Below are positions 26,776 through 35,538 of a stretch of DNA of 64,000 bases, piece by piece. The DNA comes from Propionispira raffinosivorans DSM 20765. Its GTDB lineage: Bacteria; Bacillota; Negativicutes; Selenomonadales; Selenomonadaceae. Position numbers and translations under genes: made by a program. The notes below the pieces were generated by a model, which saw nothing but the letters and a program-made list of their open reading frames with translations, had not been told where the DNA came from and ran no database searches. The DNA is taken from positions 62,001-126,000 of the forward strand of contig NZ_KB905846.1 of assembly GCF_000381065.1 (NCBI RefSeq), in the 5' to 3' direction. Each line of letters opens with the position of its first letter. Position 1 is the stretch's first letter.

Positions 26776-27432
26776 CTAGGTTCCCATCATTTTATATTTA
26801 ATCGCGTAATTTACCAGCTCCGATTTTTTACGAATACTTAATTTTTTCATAATTCGGGAACGATACGTGTCAACGGTTTTGGGACTTATAAAAAGTTTTT
26901 CCGCAATTTCCGTGTTGGTATACCCCTGTGCTAAAGAACGCAAAACTTCCCGTTCGCGACCACTTAACATCGTATAAGGGTCCTTGGTATCACACTCTTT
27001 ATTTGGTTTTTTAAGCAGTGTCTCAATAAGTTTTTGTGAGATGCTTTCGTTTAGATATTTTTTCCCGTCAGAAATTCTTTTAATAGCTTCCATCAGCTCC
27101 GTATCTGCTGAACGTTTTAACACATATCCATTTGCTCCAGAACTCATGACCTCTTTAACAAATTCATCATCATCATACATCGTTAAAACTAGAATTGAAC
27201 ATGCCAAATTTTGAGAACGAAGCTCCTTAATACATTCAAACCCATTCATGTCCGGCATTGATAAATCTAAAATCAGTACATCTGGATCCAGCTTACTAAC
27301 AAGGCTAACCGCTTCAATACCAGTTCCTGCCTCTCCAATGACTTCAAATTCTGAATAGCAATGCAATAAGGCCTTCAATCCGGCTCGTAGTACGGCATGG
27401 TCATCAGCAATGATAATACGAATTTTTTTCAT
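26776..27432 (-). CDS. NarL/LuxR-family response regulator
   Basis: A 218-aa two-domain regulator. The receiver (about 1-120) has Asp10/Asp11, phospho-acceptor Asp56 in VLILDLSMPDMNG, Thr in LVLTMYDD and Lys in YVLKRS; the LuxR-type helix-turn-helix (about 152-212) has LSGREREVLRSLAQGYTNTE and KTVDTYRSRIMKKL. AGGTGAAGT precedes the ATG. It lies on the far side of glcDF from the HisKA_3 kinase, the only such kinase in the window, so the two likely form one system. Confidence 0.94.
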   Translation of the reverse strand: MKKIRIIIADDHAVLRAGLKALLHCYSEFEVIGEAGTGIEAVSLVSKLDPDVLILDLSMPDMNGFECIKELRSQNLACSILVLTMYDDDEFVKEVMSSGANGYVLKRSADTELMEAIKRISDGKKYLNESISQKLIETLLKKPNKECDTKDPYTMLSGREREVLRSLAQGYTNTEIAEKLFISPKTVDTYRSRIMKKLSIRKKSELVNYAIKYKMMGT

Positions 27433-27751
27433 ACTTCACCTGCTTTCCTAAAACCATCTATAATAACTGTAGCACAAGAAAATTTTACAATTCACAACTG
27501 TTTATCCATAAATACCACCCATATGTTTTTCAAACAGTGCTCATACTAATTTGACTTTTTTACACCGAATAGATTACACACTAAAGGCTTGGATCTTAAG
27601 AATCCACTATGTTACAGTCTGATATTTATTTCGACAGGACTATAGGGGAAATCCTTTTTTCATCATTAAAACTTTTAATTTTGATACCACTATAACTATG
27701 AAAATAAAGTAGAGCGGAAAAACAAGGTTGCTTTCCTTTCCACAAAAATTT
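27433..27751. other. Intergenic region without a gene
   Basis: About 320 bp, AT-rich. No ORF worth calling. Between the end of the TIGR03943 gene and the regulator's upstream region there are only weak, short hairpins (AGGA...TCCTTTTTT near 27633-27660). It probably contains the promoter of the response regulator. Confidence 0.5.
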
Positions 27752-28540
27752 TCAAGTGGTTTGTACGAATATATATGTGAATAAAGGTTTTTTGATTTCA
27801 TTAGACCAAGTAACTTTTAACACAGGAGAAGCATCTTTTTTGCAAACAAGTGTATGGATTGTCCCTTGTATCTCATACCAATGTCCAGCAACAATATTAT
27901 TTTTATCATCTGAATCGATTGCCAATCCAACTGCTGAAGCATCCACAATACAGCAACTAATAACATAACGAGCAATAGAAACACGTTGTGTCGTTGGATC
28001 TATGTAAGCAAATCCTGTTATTTCTACGTTTTTACCAACATAATCTGCCGGATGGCAATATAAATTTTGTATCATGTCAACATAATTTTTATCTGATATT
28101 TTAATAAATTTTGTATCTTGAAAATTATCTATCGGGACACTCATACCACTTTTTACTTTATCCGATATAGTATTATTTAACCCTTTATTTTCAATTAATT
28201 TTGAATCAAGTGACGTGCTAGGGATAAATAAGGCAACTGCTAAAGAAAAAATAAAAGTTACATAATAGAAAAAAAGTTTATACTTTTCTTTTTCAACATG
28301 ATAACTTTTAATATTTGAATCTTCTTGACGTAAAATATTTTGGTTTAGACTATTTTGTAAATGCATACATTGTGCAAGCAACATAATAAATAATATTATA
28401 TCTGATATTTGTAGTAAAATAGTAAAACGTGGATGAACATAAAAAATCACTTGATTCATTATAATAATCCAAGAAAGAAGACTTACCATGCATAATAATA
28501 TTAAAGTTTTCACACAGTTATCTTTTACATGATATGTCAT
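27752..28540 (-). CDS. TIGR03943 family membrane protein (permease partner, YcgQ-like)
   Basis: A 262-aa protein with two N-terminal helices (about 13-62), a third near residue 88-105, and a C-terminal soluble domain. That domain has the family motif YCHPADYVGKNVEITGFAY and RYVISCCIVDASAVGLAI, typical of TIGR03943/DUF1980 proteins that pair with COG0701 permeases. The ATG at 28540 is preferred: AAGGAG lies 11 nt upstream, while an upstream TTG would be too close. The pair is often found near zinc-uptake genes, as here; its transported ion is not established from sequence. Confidence 0.85.
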   Translation of the reverse strand: MTYHVKDNCVKTLILLCMVSLLSWIIIMNQVIFYVHPRFTILLQISDIILFIMLLAQCMHLQNSLNQNILRQEDSNIKSYHVEKEKYKLFFYYVTFIFSLAVALFIPSTSLDSKLIENKGLNNTISDKVKSGMSVPIDNFQDTKFIKISDKNYVDMIQNLYCHPADYVGKNVEITGFAYIDPTTQRVSIARYVISCCIVDASAVGLAIDSDDKNNIVAGHWYEIQGTIHTLVCKKDASPVLKVTWSNEIKKPLFTYIFVQTT

Positions 28541-28558
28541 TTCATACAAAACTCCTTT

Positions 28559-29467
28559 TTAAAATAAATTTGTCATAATATAACTTCCTAAAAAAGTCAA
28601 AATAAAAACTATAGTAATTAAAAAAACTACAAACTTTGTACGAAATGTATGTAATAACATCAATGTATTTTTTATATCAATCATAGGACCAAAAACTGTA
28701 AAGGCTATAAGAGCTTCTGTACTAAAGCTACTTATAAACGAAGCTGCTATAAAAGCATCTGCAGACGAACAAACAGAAATCAGAAATGCAAATAAGATCA
28801 TCACAATAACGGGAAAAAATGGATTATGTCCTATATTTAATAGTGTTGCATGCGGAATACAGAGTTGGGCAATCGTACTTAGAAAAGACCCCAATACTAG
28901 GAATCTTCCCATTTCAAAAAACTCATTTGATGCATCATAAACAAAAACTAAAACTTTACCAATTAAAGTTGTCGGCAATACTGTATGCATATGACAACAA
29001 CATGAACTATCGTGTTGTGATATGGTCAACGCATTTTTCAGGACTGTTTGCTTAAAACTTTTGCTTATAATCCATGACGCATTATAAGCAACAAATAAAG
29101 CAGTCGTAACACGCACAAGAGCAATTTCCCAACTATTAAATGCATAAAAAGTAGAAAATATTGTTAAAGGATTCATGATCGGTGCAGCTAACATAAAAGC
29201 AATCGCTGAATAAGCTGGTACACCTTTTTGTATAAGTTTTTTAACAATGGGTACCGTTCCACAGTCACAAATAGGAAAAATAGCACCTAAAAAGCAGGCT
29301 AATAAAATACTATAAATTTTATTAGCTGGTAATATTTTTTGAATTAATTTTTCAGAAATAAAATTATGTAAGAAAGAAGAAACAATAACACTAATTAAAA
29401 TGAAAGGTAAAGCATCAATCAAAATACTGAAAAAGATCATTTTAAAATTTAACAATGACTGCCACAT
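28559..29467 (-). CDS. COG0701 (ArsP/YraQ-like) permease
   Basis: A 302-aa polytopic membrane protein with about eight helices. Family signatures are AIFPICDCGTVPIVKKL near residue 65 and ISVCSSADAFIAASF near residue 232. A cysteine/histidine patch HDSSCCCHMH lies in a loop around residue 151-160 and may bind metal. The gene is 18 nt ahead of the TIGR03943 gene, the usual partner order. Related proteins handle organoarsenicals or are tied to zinc; the local znu-zur genes favour a metal role here. Confidence 0.88.
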   Translation of the reverse strand: MWQSLLNFKMIFFSILIDALPFILISVIVSSFLHNFISEKLIQKILPANKIYSILLACFLGAIFPICDCGTVPIVKKLIQKGVPAYSAIAFMLAAPIMNPLTIFSTFYAFNSWEIALVRVTTALFVAYNASWIISKSFKQTVLKNALTISQHDSSCCCHMHTVLPTTLIGKVLVFVYDASNEFFEMGRFLVLGSFLSTIAQLCIPHATLLNIGHNPFFPVIVMILFAFLISVCSSADAFIAASFISSFSTEALIAFTVFGPMIDIKNTLMLLHTFRTKFVVFLITIVFILTFLGSYIMTNLF

Positions 29468-29560
29468 GAAATAGTCTCCTGTCTATGCGTAAATTTCAAA
29501 ATTCACGTCTGCGATTCCCCTTGCAGGGCAATATGTACTACCAAACGTGAAATTTCCACA

Positions 29561-30157
29561 TCACGCTAAAGAATCAACAATACGCTGTCGAAAGGCACCA
29601 AGTTGTGCATAAAGATTTTTCCCCGGACATAATGTTGAACTAAGATCTCGATGCCCCAAGATTGTTTTGTTTGTAGGACTAAGATTATAAGTTTTACATA
29701 AAAATGTGGTTAATTCTAAAGCGGATTGTATTTGTTCCTCCGTAGGTTTAGACTTTTCAAAATCGCCCACCAAATTGATGCCTATAGAAGTACGATTATA
29801 GTGATAACAATGAGCACCAATTGCATTTTGTGGACGGCCGCGCTCAATTGTTCCGTTTTTTCGAATAATATAATGATATCCAATACCAGCCCAACCATTA
29901 TCCAGATGCCATTGATGCACTTCCGCTGCAGAAACATCACGATCTGTGCCGCCAATATGATGAATAATAATCATATTGGTTTCAGAACGATCCACTAAAG
30001 GACTGGCAAATTTAAGATAAGTTTCTTTAATAAAAGGAGATTTGTTATTTATTTTTCTTACCCCAGCAAAGCTTTTCTTACTAACTATAATTTCTGGGAA
30101 CAAATAAAAAAAACTAAAAATATAAAACGTATATATTAAAAATTTTCGGCGATTCAT
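29561..30157 (-). CDS. N-acetylmuramoyl-L-alanine amidase (amidase_2/PGRP fold), exported
   Basis: A 198-aa peptidoglycan amidase that cleaves the bond between MurNAc and the stem peptide. The start ATG 30157 (MNRRKFLIY) has AAGGAG upstream; the N-terminus is a signal/anchor with an RRKFL twin-arginine-like motif. Zn ligands are visible: His in IIIHHIGGTDRD, and the His/Cys of GHRDLSSTLCPG; YHYIIRKNGTIERGR is the family core. It is on the same strand as the deacetylase 43 nt upstream, so the pair may be a wall-modification unit. Confidence 0.9.
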   Translation of the reverse strand: MNRRKFLIYTFYIFSFFYLFPEIIVSKKSFAGVRKINNKSPFIKETYLKFASPLVDRSETNMIIIHHIGGTDRDVSAAEVHQWHLDNGWAGIGYHYIIRKNGTIERGRPQNAIGAHCYHYNRTSIGINLVGDFEKSKPTEEQIQSALELTTFLCKTYNLSPTNKTILGHRDLSSTLCPGKNLYAQLGAFRQRIVDSLA

Positions 30158-30200
30158 CAAAAAGTTCTCCTTACAAAAAACATATATAAGATACTGCAAT

Positions 30201-31019
30201 TTATATGTGTAATAACGAAAAATTGACTTTTTCAGTCTGTATATAATTCATAAAGGCAGGAAAATGTAAACTAATCCAGAATCGCAGAAAAGTATGCGTC
30301 TGCGATTGAAAAATAGGAACCCGATTTAATGTGTACGGATTATCTTTGTCCATATCAGAACCTAAATGAACCGTAAAGGCGGCACGGTATCCATATTTTT
30401 GAACCATAGAAATAACATGTTGATCATAGTCACCATAAGGATATGCTAAACAATCAATTTTATAACCTAAATTTTTTTCTAGATCTTCCTTTGAATCAAG
30501 TAATTCTTGTTGTAATATTTTCTCATCTTTTACTTGATTTAAATGTGGATGACTAAAAGTATGTCCTTCAAAAAGAATATTGTTGTTTTTCATTTCTTGA
30601 ATTTCCTGCCAAGAAAGATAGTGATCTTTATTTACAAGACTAGAAATCAGAAATATGGTTGCATTAAATTTATATTGTTTTAGGATAGGATATGCATTGA
30701 AATAGTTATCTTTATAACCATCATCGAACGTAATTAAAACCGGTTTTTCAGGAAGTGTCATTCCTTGTTGTAAATAATCCAACAATTGATCTGGCGTAAT
30801 CGTTGTATATCCTTCTTCCGCTAAATCTTTCATTTGTGCAGCAAATTCAGTCGTACTTAACGTTAAAGCATTATGATCTTGATTATTGATTTGATGATAA
30901 TTCAAAACAGGAATGCCCTGCTGACTAAAAAATAATAATTTTAAAATAATGCAAATTAAAATAAGCACAAAAAAAATCACATAAAAATTCCATTTAGACT
31001 TCCCCACTAAAGCATACAT
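30201..31019 (-). CDS. Membrane-anchored polysaccharide deacetylase (NodB domain)
   Basis: A 272-aa protein with one N-terminal membrane anchor (about 11-32) and a carbohydrate-esterase-4 domain. The catalytic/metal motif is TFDDGYKDNY (Asp-Asp), with metal histidines in GHTFSHPHL, and LAYPYGDYD is the third motif. It probably deacetylates peptidoglycan or an exopolysaccharide on the outer face of the membrane. A perfect 12-bp palindrome sits about 10-20 nt upstream of its start and recurs before the YibE/F gene. Confidence 0.9.
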   Translation of the reverse strand: MYALVGKSKWNFYVIFFVLILICIILKLLFFSQQGIPVLNYHQINNQDHNALTLSTTEFAAQMKDLAEEGYTTITPDQLLDYLQQGMTLPEKPVLITFDDGYKDNYFNAYPILKQYKFNATIFLISSLVNKDHYLSWQEIQEMKNNNILFEGHTFSHPHLNQVKDEKILQQELLDSKEDLEKNLGYKIDCLAYPYGDYDQHVISMVQKYGYRAAFTVHLGSDMDKDNPYTLNRVPIFQSQTHTFLRFWISLHFPAFMNYIQTEKVNFSLLHI

Positions 31020-31028
31020 CTCCTATTT

Positions 31029-31040
31029 AGTAATATTACT
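31029..31040 (-). promoter_or_regulatory. Palindromic operator candidate, copy 1
   Basis: AGTAATATTACT, a perfect 12-bp palindrome just upstream of the deacetylase gene. The same palindrome occurs at 32310-32321 before the next upstream gene in the same orientation, which argues for a shared regulator. Confidence 0.5.
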
Positions 31041-31127
31041 GATTGACCTAAACTATAGCTATATTAACCAATGTTTATGAAAGAAAGCTGAATTTATAAC
31101 AAATGTTGTCAATCTATGAAAATGGCT

Positions 31128-32276
31128 TTACGAGTTAACAATGCGTTTTTTTCTAGAGCTCTTGCGTTTGTCACAAAATAAATAAGCAGAAATACATGCG
31201 GTCAAAGGAATAGCACAAACCAATCCTATACTGCCTGTCAAAGCTCTTACTATTTCTGTGGCAATTAAATTAAAATTCATGATTTTAATTAAAGAAAGAT
31301 CTTTTTGTACGGATAATAATAAAATCAAAGGTAAAGATGAGCCAACGTAAGCTAAAATCAACGTATTTGACATGGTTCCCATGACATCACGCCCTATATT
31401 CATCCCCGCCTTAAATAATGGTTTAAAATGAATTTCATTTGAATGTTGTTTAACTTCATGAATGGATGACGATATTGATATTGCTACATCCATTACAGCA
31501 CCTAATGCACCGATTACCATTCCAGCAAATAAAATGCCTTGAAAATCCACATTAGGGAGAGCGGTTGCCTTCAACATAATCGCTTCTTCATTTGCTAATC
31601 CATTTAAATGCATTAAATAAATTGATATTTTAGCTAAAATACCCGCAATTGCAACACCGCCCAATGTCCCTAAAATAGCAGCAAATGTTTTCTTATTCCA
31701 TCCACTAATTAATGTTTGAGAAATTATTGAAATAATTGTACACAACAAAAAAACCATGAATCCAATTTCCCAGTGATTTTCTTTTAAAATTTGATTAATA
31801 AAAACCGCCACAATTAAGAAACAGGAACAGCCAATAACAAGGATCGACTTGAATCCAATAGCTCTGCCGAAAATCAATAAACAAAAAACAAATAACCCAA
31901 TAAGCAAATAAATATAATTATCGCGTTGAAAATCACTGATATGATATTCTAGCTTACCCATTTGATTTACAGCTTCGAGAATAAGATGATCCCCTTCGTG
32001 AAGTTCCATGACTCCGAATGCCGACCGTTCTGGTTGATAATTGACTATCGTAATTTCCTGATCTGTATCAACACCAGAGGTTATTTGCAGCTTAATCAGT
32101 TCTTGTTTGCCAAACTTCATTTTTGAAGAGGAATCTTGGTCTATAGGTTGAACGGAAAGCACAATTCCTTTTTCGTATTGCACGTCAGGGGTTTCCGGCT
32201 GTGCATCTGCGACAGACGGTAAAATAAACAAGCAGAATACTATCATCATTGCGTAAAATAGATATTTATTTTTCAT
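31128..32276 (-). CDS. YibE/F family membrane protein
   Basis: A 382-aa protein with a signal peptide (cleaved near VADAQ), an extracytoplasmic beta domain (about 30-120) and seven to eight membrane helices in the YibE/F pattern (GLFVFCLLIFGRAIGFKS, GMVIGALGAVMDVAISISSSI). The function of the family is unknown. ATG 32276 is chosen because AGAGGTGG lies 8 nt upstream. The C-terminus is basic (KRKSSRKKR). It is co-oriented with the deacetylase downstream and shares its operator-like palindrome. Confidence 0.88.
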   Translation of the reverse strand: MKNKYLFYAMMIVFCLFILPSVADAQPETPDVQYEKGIVLSVQPIDQDSSSKMKFGKQELIKLQITSGVDTDQEITIVNYQPERSAFGVMELHEGDHLILEAVNQMGKLEYHISDFQRDNYIYLLIGLFVFCLLIFGRAIGFKSILVIGCSCFLIVAVFINQILKENHWEIGFMVFLLCTIISIISQTLISGWNKKTFAAILGTLGGVAIAGILAKISIYLMHLNGLANEEAIMLKATALPNVDFQGILFAGMVIGALGAVMDVAISISSSIHEVKQHSNEIHFKPLFKAGMNIGRDVMGTMSNTLILAYVGSSLPLILLLSVQKDLSLIKIMNFNLIATEIVRALTGSIGLVCAIPLTACISAYLFCDKRKSSRKKRIVNS

Positions 32277-32309
32277 TTCAAAAGCCACCTCTTAATTATT
32301 TTATTCATT

Positions 32310-32321
32310 AGTAATATTACT
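32310..32321 (-). promoter_or_regulatory. Palindromic operator candidate, copy 2
   Basis: AGTAATATTACT within TTAGTAATATTACTAT, about 34 nt upstream of the YibE/F start. Identical core to 31029-31040. Confidence 0.5.
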
Positions 32322-32387
32322 ATTTGATAATTATACTAAATTTATATAAAAAAGCAAAATATAGGCACCATGATTTTTTTGCATAAC

Positions 32388-32424
32388 AAAAAGGAAGGCG
32401 TATAAATTCCCGCCTTCCAAAAAA
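32388..32424 (-). terminator. Terminator of znuA
   Basis: GGAAGGCG and CGCCTTCC arms with a 10-nt loop, followed on the minus strand by TTTTTGTT. It lies about 85 nt after the znuA stop. Confidence 0.75.
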
Positions 32425-32508
32425 ATTCAACATTTCTATAAAATCTTACCCATTTTGAAGCGTCTTACAATATAACTTCGTCTGCTTCTAAACACTAAAT
32501 TGCACTTT

Positions 32509-33429
32509 TTATTTTAAACTCTGATATATTTTTTCCAAGTTATCGCGCATACTTTGAAGATAGTCCTTGTTATCTTCTTTACTTTCCAGAGTATAAATTT
32601 TTTCGGCTTTTGCTCCAACTTCATTAGCTAAAGTCTCTGAAACTTTTGGACTAACCATATCTTCTACAAAAATAGTTTTAATATGATTTGTCTTACAATA
32701 ATCTGTTAACTCTTTCAGTTTTTTTGCACTCGGTTCACCTTCAGCAAAAACGTCTTCAACACTGTTTTGCTTTAAACCAAAATCACGTGACAGGTAGGCA
32801 AAAGCAGCATGTCCTGTAACAAAGTTCTTATTTGCTACAGATTGAAACTTTTGATTATATTCTTGATAAAGTGTTTCAAGTTGATCATAAAAGATTTTAT
32901 AGTTCGCTTCATAAAAATCTTTATTCGCTGGATCAGCCTTGATTAAAGCATCTTGTACATTTTTTGCTTCTATTTCAGCACCTTTTAAACTTAACCACAA
33001 ATGAGGATCATTTTGTGCACCTGATTCAATTTCTTCCGCTCCAGTCGCTGGCAGTGGTTCAGCTCCTTTTGCCGCTTCAACCACAATCAAATTTTTATTG
33101 TCTGCAGCTTCTAAAGCTTTATCAACCCATGATTTTTCCATATCAAAGCCATTGTAAACAAAGATTTTAGCACTATGTAACCCTTCTAAATCACTTGCTT
33201 TTGGTTCAAAATCATGTGGTTCCGTTCCATCGGGTATAATCGTCTGTACCTCTACCTTCTCTTTACCAACTGCCTCCACGATTTCTCGCATGGCATTAAA
33301 GGAAACCATCACTTTTATCTTTCCATTATCTTCCTGTTTGGTTGGTTCCGAATTTTTCGGTGTTCCACAGCCCGCAAAAATGCCCAGCAGAAGAATGAAC
33401 AACAAACAGTAAAAACCTGATTTTTTCAT
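32509..33429 (-). CDS. znuA: Metal ABC transporter substrate-binding lipoprotein (ZnuA/TroA family)
   Basis: A 306-aa lipoprotein that captures a divalent metal for the ZnuBC transporter. The lipobox is IFAGC (Cys24). Metal ligand motifs are the His in GTEPHDFEPKASD, the His in NDPHLWLS, the His in TGHAAFAYLSRD and an acidic residue in FVEDMVSP. The long His-rich loop of many ZnuA proteins is absent. The start ATG 33429 is taken because the lipoprotein signal begins there; the in-frame extension upstream overlaps the promoter. Zn is favoured by the zur gene downstream of znuB; Mn is possible. Confidence 0.92.
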   Translation of the reverse strand: MKKSGFYCLLFILLLGIFAGCGTPKNSEPTKQEDNGKIKVMVSFNAMREIVEAVGKEKVEVQTIIPDGTEPHDFEPKASDLEGLHSAKIFVYNGFDMEKSWVDKALEAADNKNLIVVEAAKGAEPLPATGAEEIESGAQNDPHLWLSLKGAEIEAKNVQDALIKADPANKDFYEANYKIFYDQLETLYQEYNQKFQSVANKNFVTGHAAFAYLSRDFGLKQNSVEDVFAEGEPSAKKLKELTDYCKTNHIKTIFVEDMVSPKVSETLANEVGAKAEKIYTLESKEDNKDYLQSMRDNLEKIYQSLK

Positions 33430-33453
33430 AATATCACTCCAGTTTTTATTTTC

Positions 33454-33480
33454 AGATGCGAATAGTTTGCATTTGCATCT
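33454..33480. promoter_or_regulatory. Zur-type operator between divergent znuA and znuC
   Basis: A 27-bp dyad, AGATGC-GAAT-N7-ATTT-GCATCT. It overlaps the -35 (TTGCAT 33467-33472) of a rightward promoter with TATAAT at 33491-33496 (znuC) and the start region of a leftward promoter (TTGACA complement 33510-33515, TATCCT complement 33487-33492, 17-nt spacer) for znuA. One site could thus repress both. Assignment to the Fur-family gene at 35074 is inference. Confidence 0.7.
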
Positions 33481-33538
33481 AAAAATAGGATATAATGATA
33501 TTAAAAATATGTCAAGTGACAAATTTACGGAGGATATA

Positions 33539-34219
33539 ATGATTCATATCAAAAACATGTATTTTTCATATGAGCAAAGCTCATATATATTGAAAAATTT
33601 AAACTTTTCAATTCAAGACGGCTCCTATATTTCAATTTTAGGTGAAAATGGTTCAGGAAAAAGCACCTTCATCAAACTTTTATTAAACTTACTCATACCA
33701 ACTAGTGGTCATATAGAAAATACATTCACAAGAACAGCCTATGTGCCGCAGCGATTTGAGAGCCTCAATACACAATTTCCTATAACAATTGAGGAAATTT
33801 TAACGTGCTATCAAAAAGCACGTCATATTCCTGGTAAAAAAATCATTGATGATAGTCTTGCTCTCGTTAAAATGCAGGATTATAAAAAATCCCTCGTCGG
33901 AACTTTATCAGGCGGGCAATGCCAAAAAATTTTTATTGCCCGTGCACTCATGGGAAACCCGGATTTATTGATCTTAGATGAGCCTTCAAATGGGGTTGAT
34001 ATAAAAAGTCAAAATGAAATTTATCAATTGATAAAAAATCTAAACCAAGAAAAAAAAATTACAGTTATTTGTGTAGAGCATAATCTAAAAGCTGCGATTA
34101 AAAACTCCACCCTTTTATATCATATTGCACAAGGAGTTGGTCATATCTGCAATCCACAAGATTACATTCGCGAATATCTCATTGAAAATACAGGAGTTGA
34201 AAATTATGTTTCAATATAA
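33539..34219 (+). CDS. znuC: Metal ABC transporter ATP-binding protein ZnuC
   Basis: A 226-aa ABC ATPase energising metal uptake. Walker A GENGSGKST (about residues 36-44), Q-loop YVPQRF, signature LSGGQCQK, Walker B LLILDEPSNGVD, switch His in CVEHN. ATG 33539 is preceded by GGAGG; the upstream in-frame codons fall in the operator. It overlaps znuB by 14 nt, showing tight coupling. Confidence 0.95.
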   Translation: MIHIKNMYFSYEQSSYILKNLNFSIQDGSYISILGENGSGKSTFIKLLLNLLIPTSGHIENTFTRTAYVPQRFESLNTQFPITIEEILTCYQKARHIPGKKIIDDSLALVKMQDYKKSLVGTLSGGQCQKIFIARALMGNPDLLILDEPSNGVDIKSQNEIYQLIKNLNQEKKITVICVEHNLKAAIKNSTLLYHIAQGVGHICNPQDYIREYLIENTGVENYVSI

Positions 34220-35225
34220 TTTTATGCAAAACGCTTTTATGATTGCCATTTTAATCTCAATTTTATGTCCTCTAATTGGTATGTTTCTTGTATTAAAGCG
34301 CTATTCTATGATGGGTGATACCTTATCCCATGCCTCATTCGCTGGTGTAGCCGCCGGATTGATGGTTCATATACATCCTATTTTAAGTGCATTTTGTTTA
34401 ACTTCTATATTTGGCGTATTGATTGAAATTTTACGACGACATTTTAAAAATTATGCTGAATTAATTTTAGTTGTTATCTTATCGCTATCTGTCGGAATTG
34501 CCATTACACTCATTAGTTCCGGTCTTGTACATGCAAATATCGATTCCTTTTTATTTGGCAGTATCCTAACTGTTACACGAGAAGATTTTTATATAGTTTT
34601 GCTTTTAAGTATCCTATCTTTGATTATCATTTCTCGGCTATACCACTCTTTAATGTTCATGATTTTTGATGAAGAAGGTGCCAAAATTTCCGGCATCAAT
34701 ATCAAATTCATTAATTATACCTTTGCAGTTTTGGTCGCTGCAACAATTTCGGTATCGATTCGAATCGTAGGCATTTTAGTCATTAGTTCTCTAATTGCGT
34801 TACCCATTGCAACTGCTCTGCAGCTTAGAAAAGGTTTTAAAACGACATTACTCTTTGGTGTTTTATTTAGTTTCATTGATATAATAAGTGGTATTACGAT
34901 TTCCTATTGGATTGATGCTGCACCAGGGGGAGTTATTGCGATAATGTCCGTCTTAGTTTTGGCTTTCGTATTATTTTTGCAAAATCATCATTTTCCATTC
35001 AATATACATTTGCTAAATTTCAAAAATATGGCTAAAATAAACTGTATGATTGCAAACGAAAAGAGGGATTCTGATGGAAGAAGAAAGTTTCGAATACAAA
35101 GCATTTTTAAACCAGCATGGCATCAAAAGTACCAAACAACGAAATTTACTTTTGAAACTTCTCAATCAGAGCAACGAACTATTAACAGCGGATACTCTAT
35201 ATCTAAAAGTACTCCAAGAAGATAA
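34206..35225 (+). CDS. znuB: Metal ABC transporter permease ZnuB with unusual C-terminal extension
   Basis: A 339-aa ABC-3 family permease. The conserved core (MMGDTLSHASFAGVAAG near residue 36; about eight helices to about residue 265) matches ZnuB/TroC/MntB, which usually end near 270-280 aa. Here the frame continues for about 70 residues of basic, non-membrane sequence and ends 152 nt inside zur in another frame. The extension may be the result of a lost stop codon. Start ATG 34206 with AGGAG 9 nt upstream, overlapping the znuC end. Confidence 0.92.
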   Translation: MFQYNFMQNAFMIAILISILCPLIGMFLVLKRYSMMGDTLSHASFAGVAAGLMVHIHPILSAFCLTSIFGVLIEILRRHFKNYAELILVVILSLSVGIAITLISSGLVHANIDSFLFGSILTVTREDFYIVLLLSILSLIIISRLYHSLMFMIFDEEGAKISGINIKFINYTFAVLVAATISVSIRIVGILVISSLIALPIATALQLRKGFKTTLLFGVLFSFIDIISGITISYWIDAAPGGVIAIMSVLVLAFVLFLQNHHFPFNIHLLNFKNMAKINCMIANEKRDSDGRRKFRIQSIFKPAWHQKYQTTKFTFETSQSEQRTINSGYSISKSTPRR

Positions 35226-35523
35226 TACAATGAATTTATCGACGATTTATCGTATCTTAGATTTATTCACAAAAAAACAAATTATCCAAAAATCAAACTT
35301 TCTTGAAAATACAACGAGTGTTTTTGAGCTCAAACGATTATCTCATCAGCACCATTTAATTTGCTTAAATTGCAAAAAAATTATTTATATTGATCATTGC
35401 CCTTTAGAAAAATTTGAAAAATCGTTGGAATCAAAAACAAATTTTTTTATTTCAGATCATAAACTAGAACTTTACGGATATTGTGGTGACTGCAAAAAAA
35501 ATTTACACCACGAAATTTCATAG
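35074..35523 (+). CDS. zur: Fur-family regulator, probably Zur
   Basis: A 149-aa Fur-family repressor. The winged-helix N-terminus has KSTKQRNLLLKLL and LSTIYRILDLF; the dimerisation/metal domain has SHQHHLICLNCKK and a C-terminal CGDCKK, i.e. the two CxxC structural zinc pairs. Genetic linkage to znuCB and a dyad at the znu promoters favour Zur over Fur or PerR. Start ATG 35074 with AGAGGGA upstream. Its first 152 nt overlap the 3' end of znuB in a different frame. Confidence 0.9.
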   Translation: MEEESFEYKAFLNQHGIKSTKQRNLLLKLLNQSNELLTADTLYLKVLQEDNTMNLSTIYRILDLFTKKQIIQKSNFLENTTSVFELKRLSHQHHLICLNCKKIIYIDHCPLEKFEKSLESKTNFFISDHKLELYGYCGDCKKNLHHEIS

Positions 35524-35538
35524 AACGATACGTTTAAT

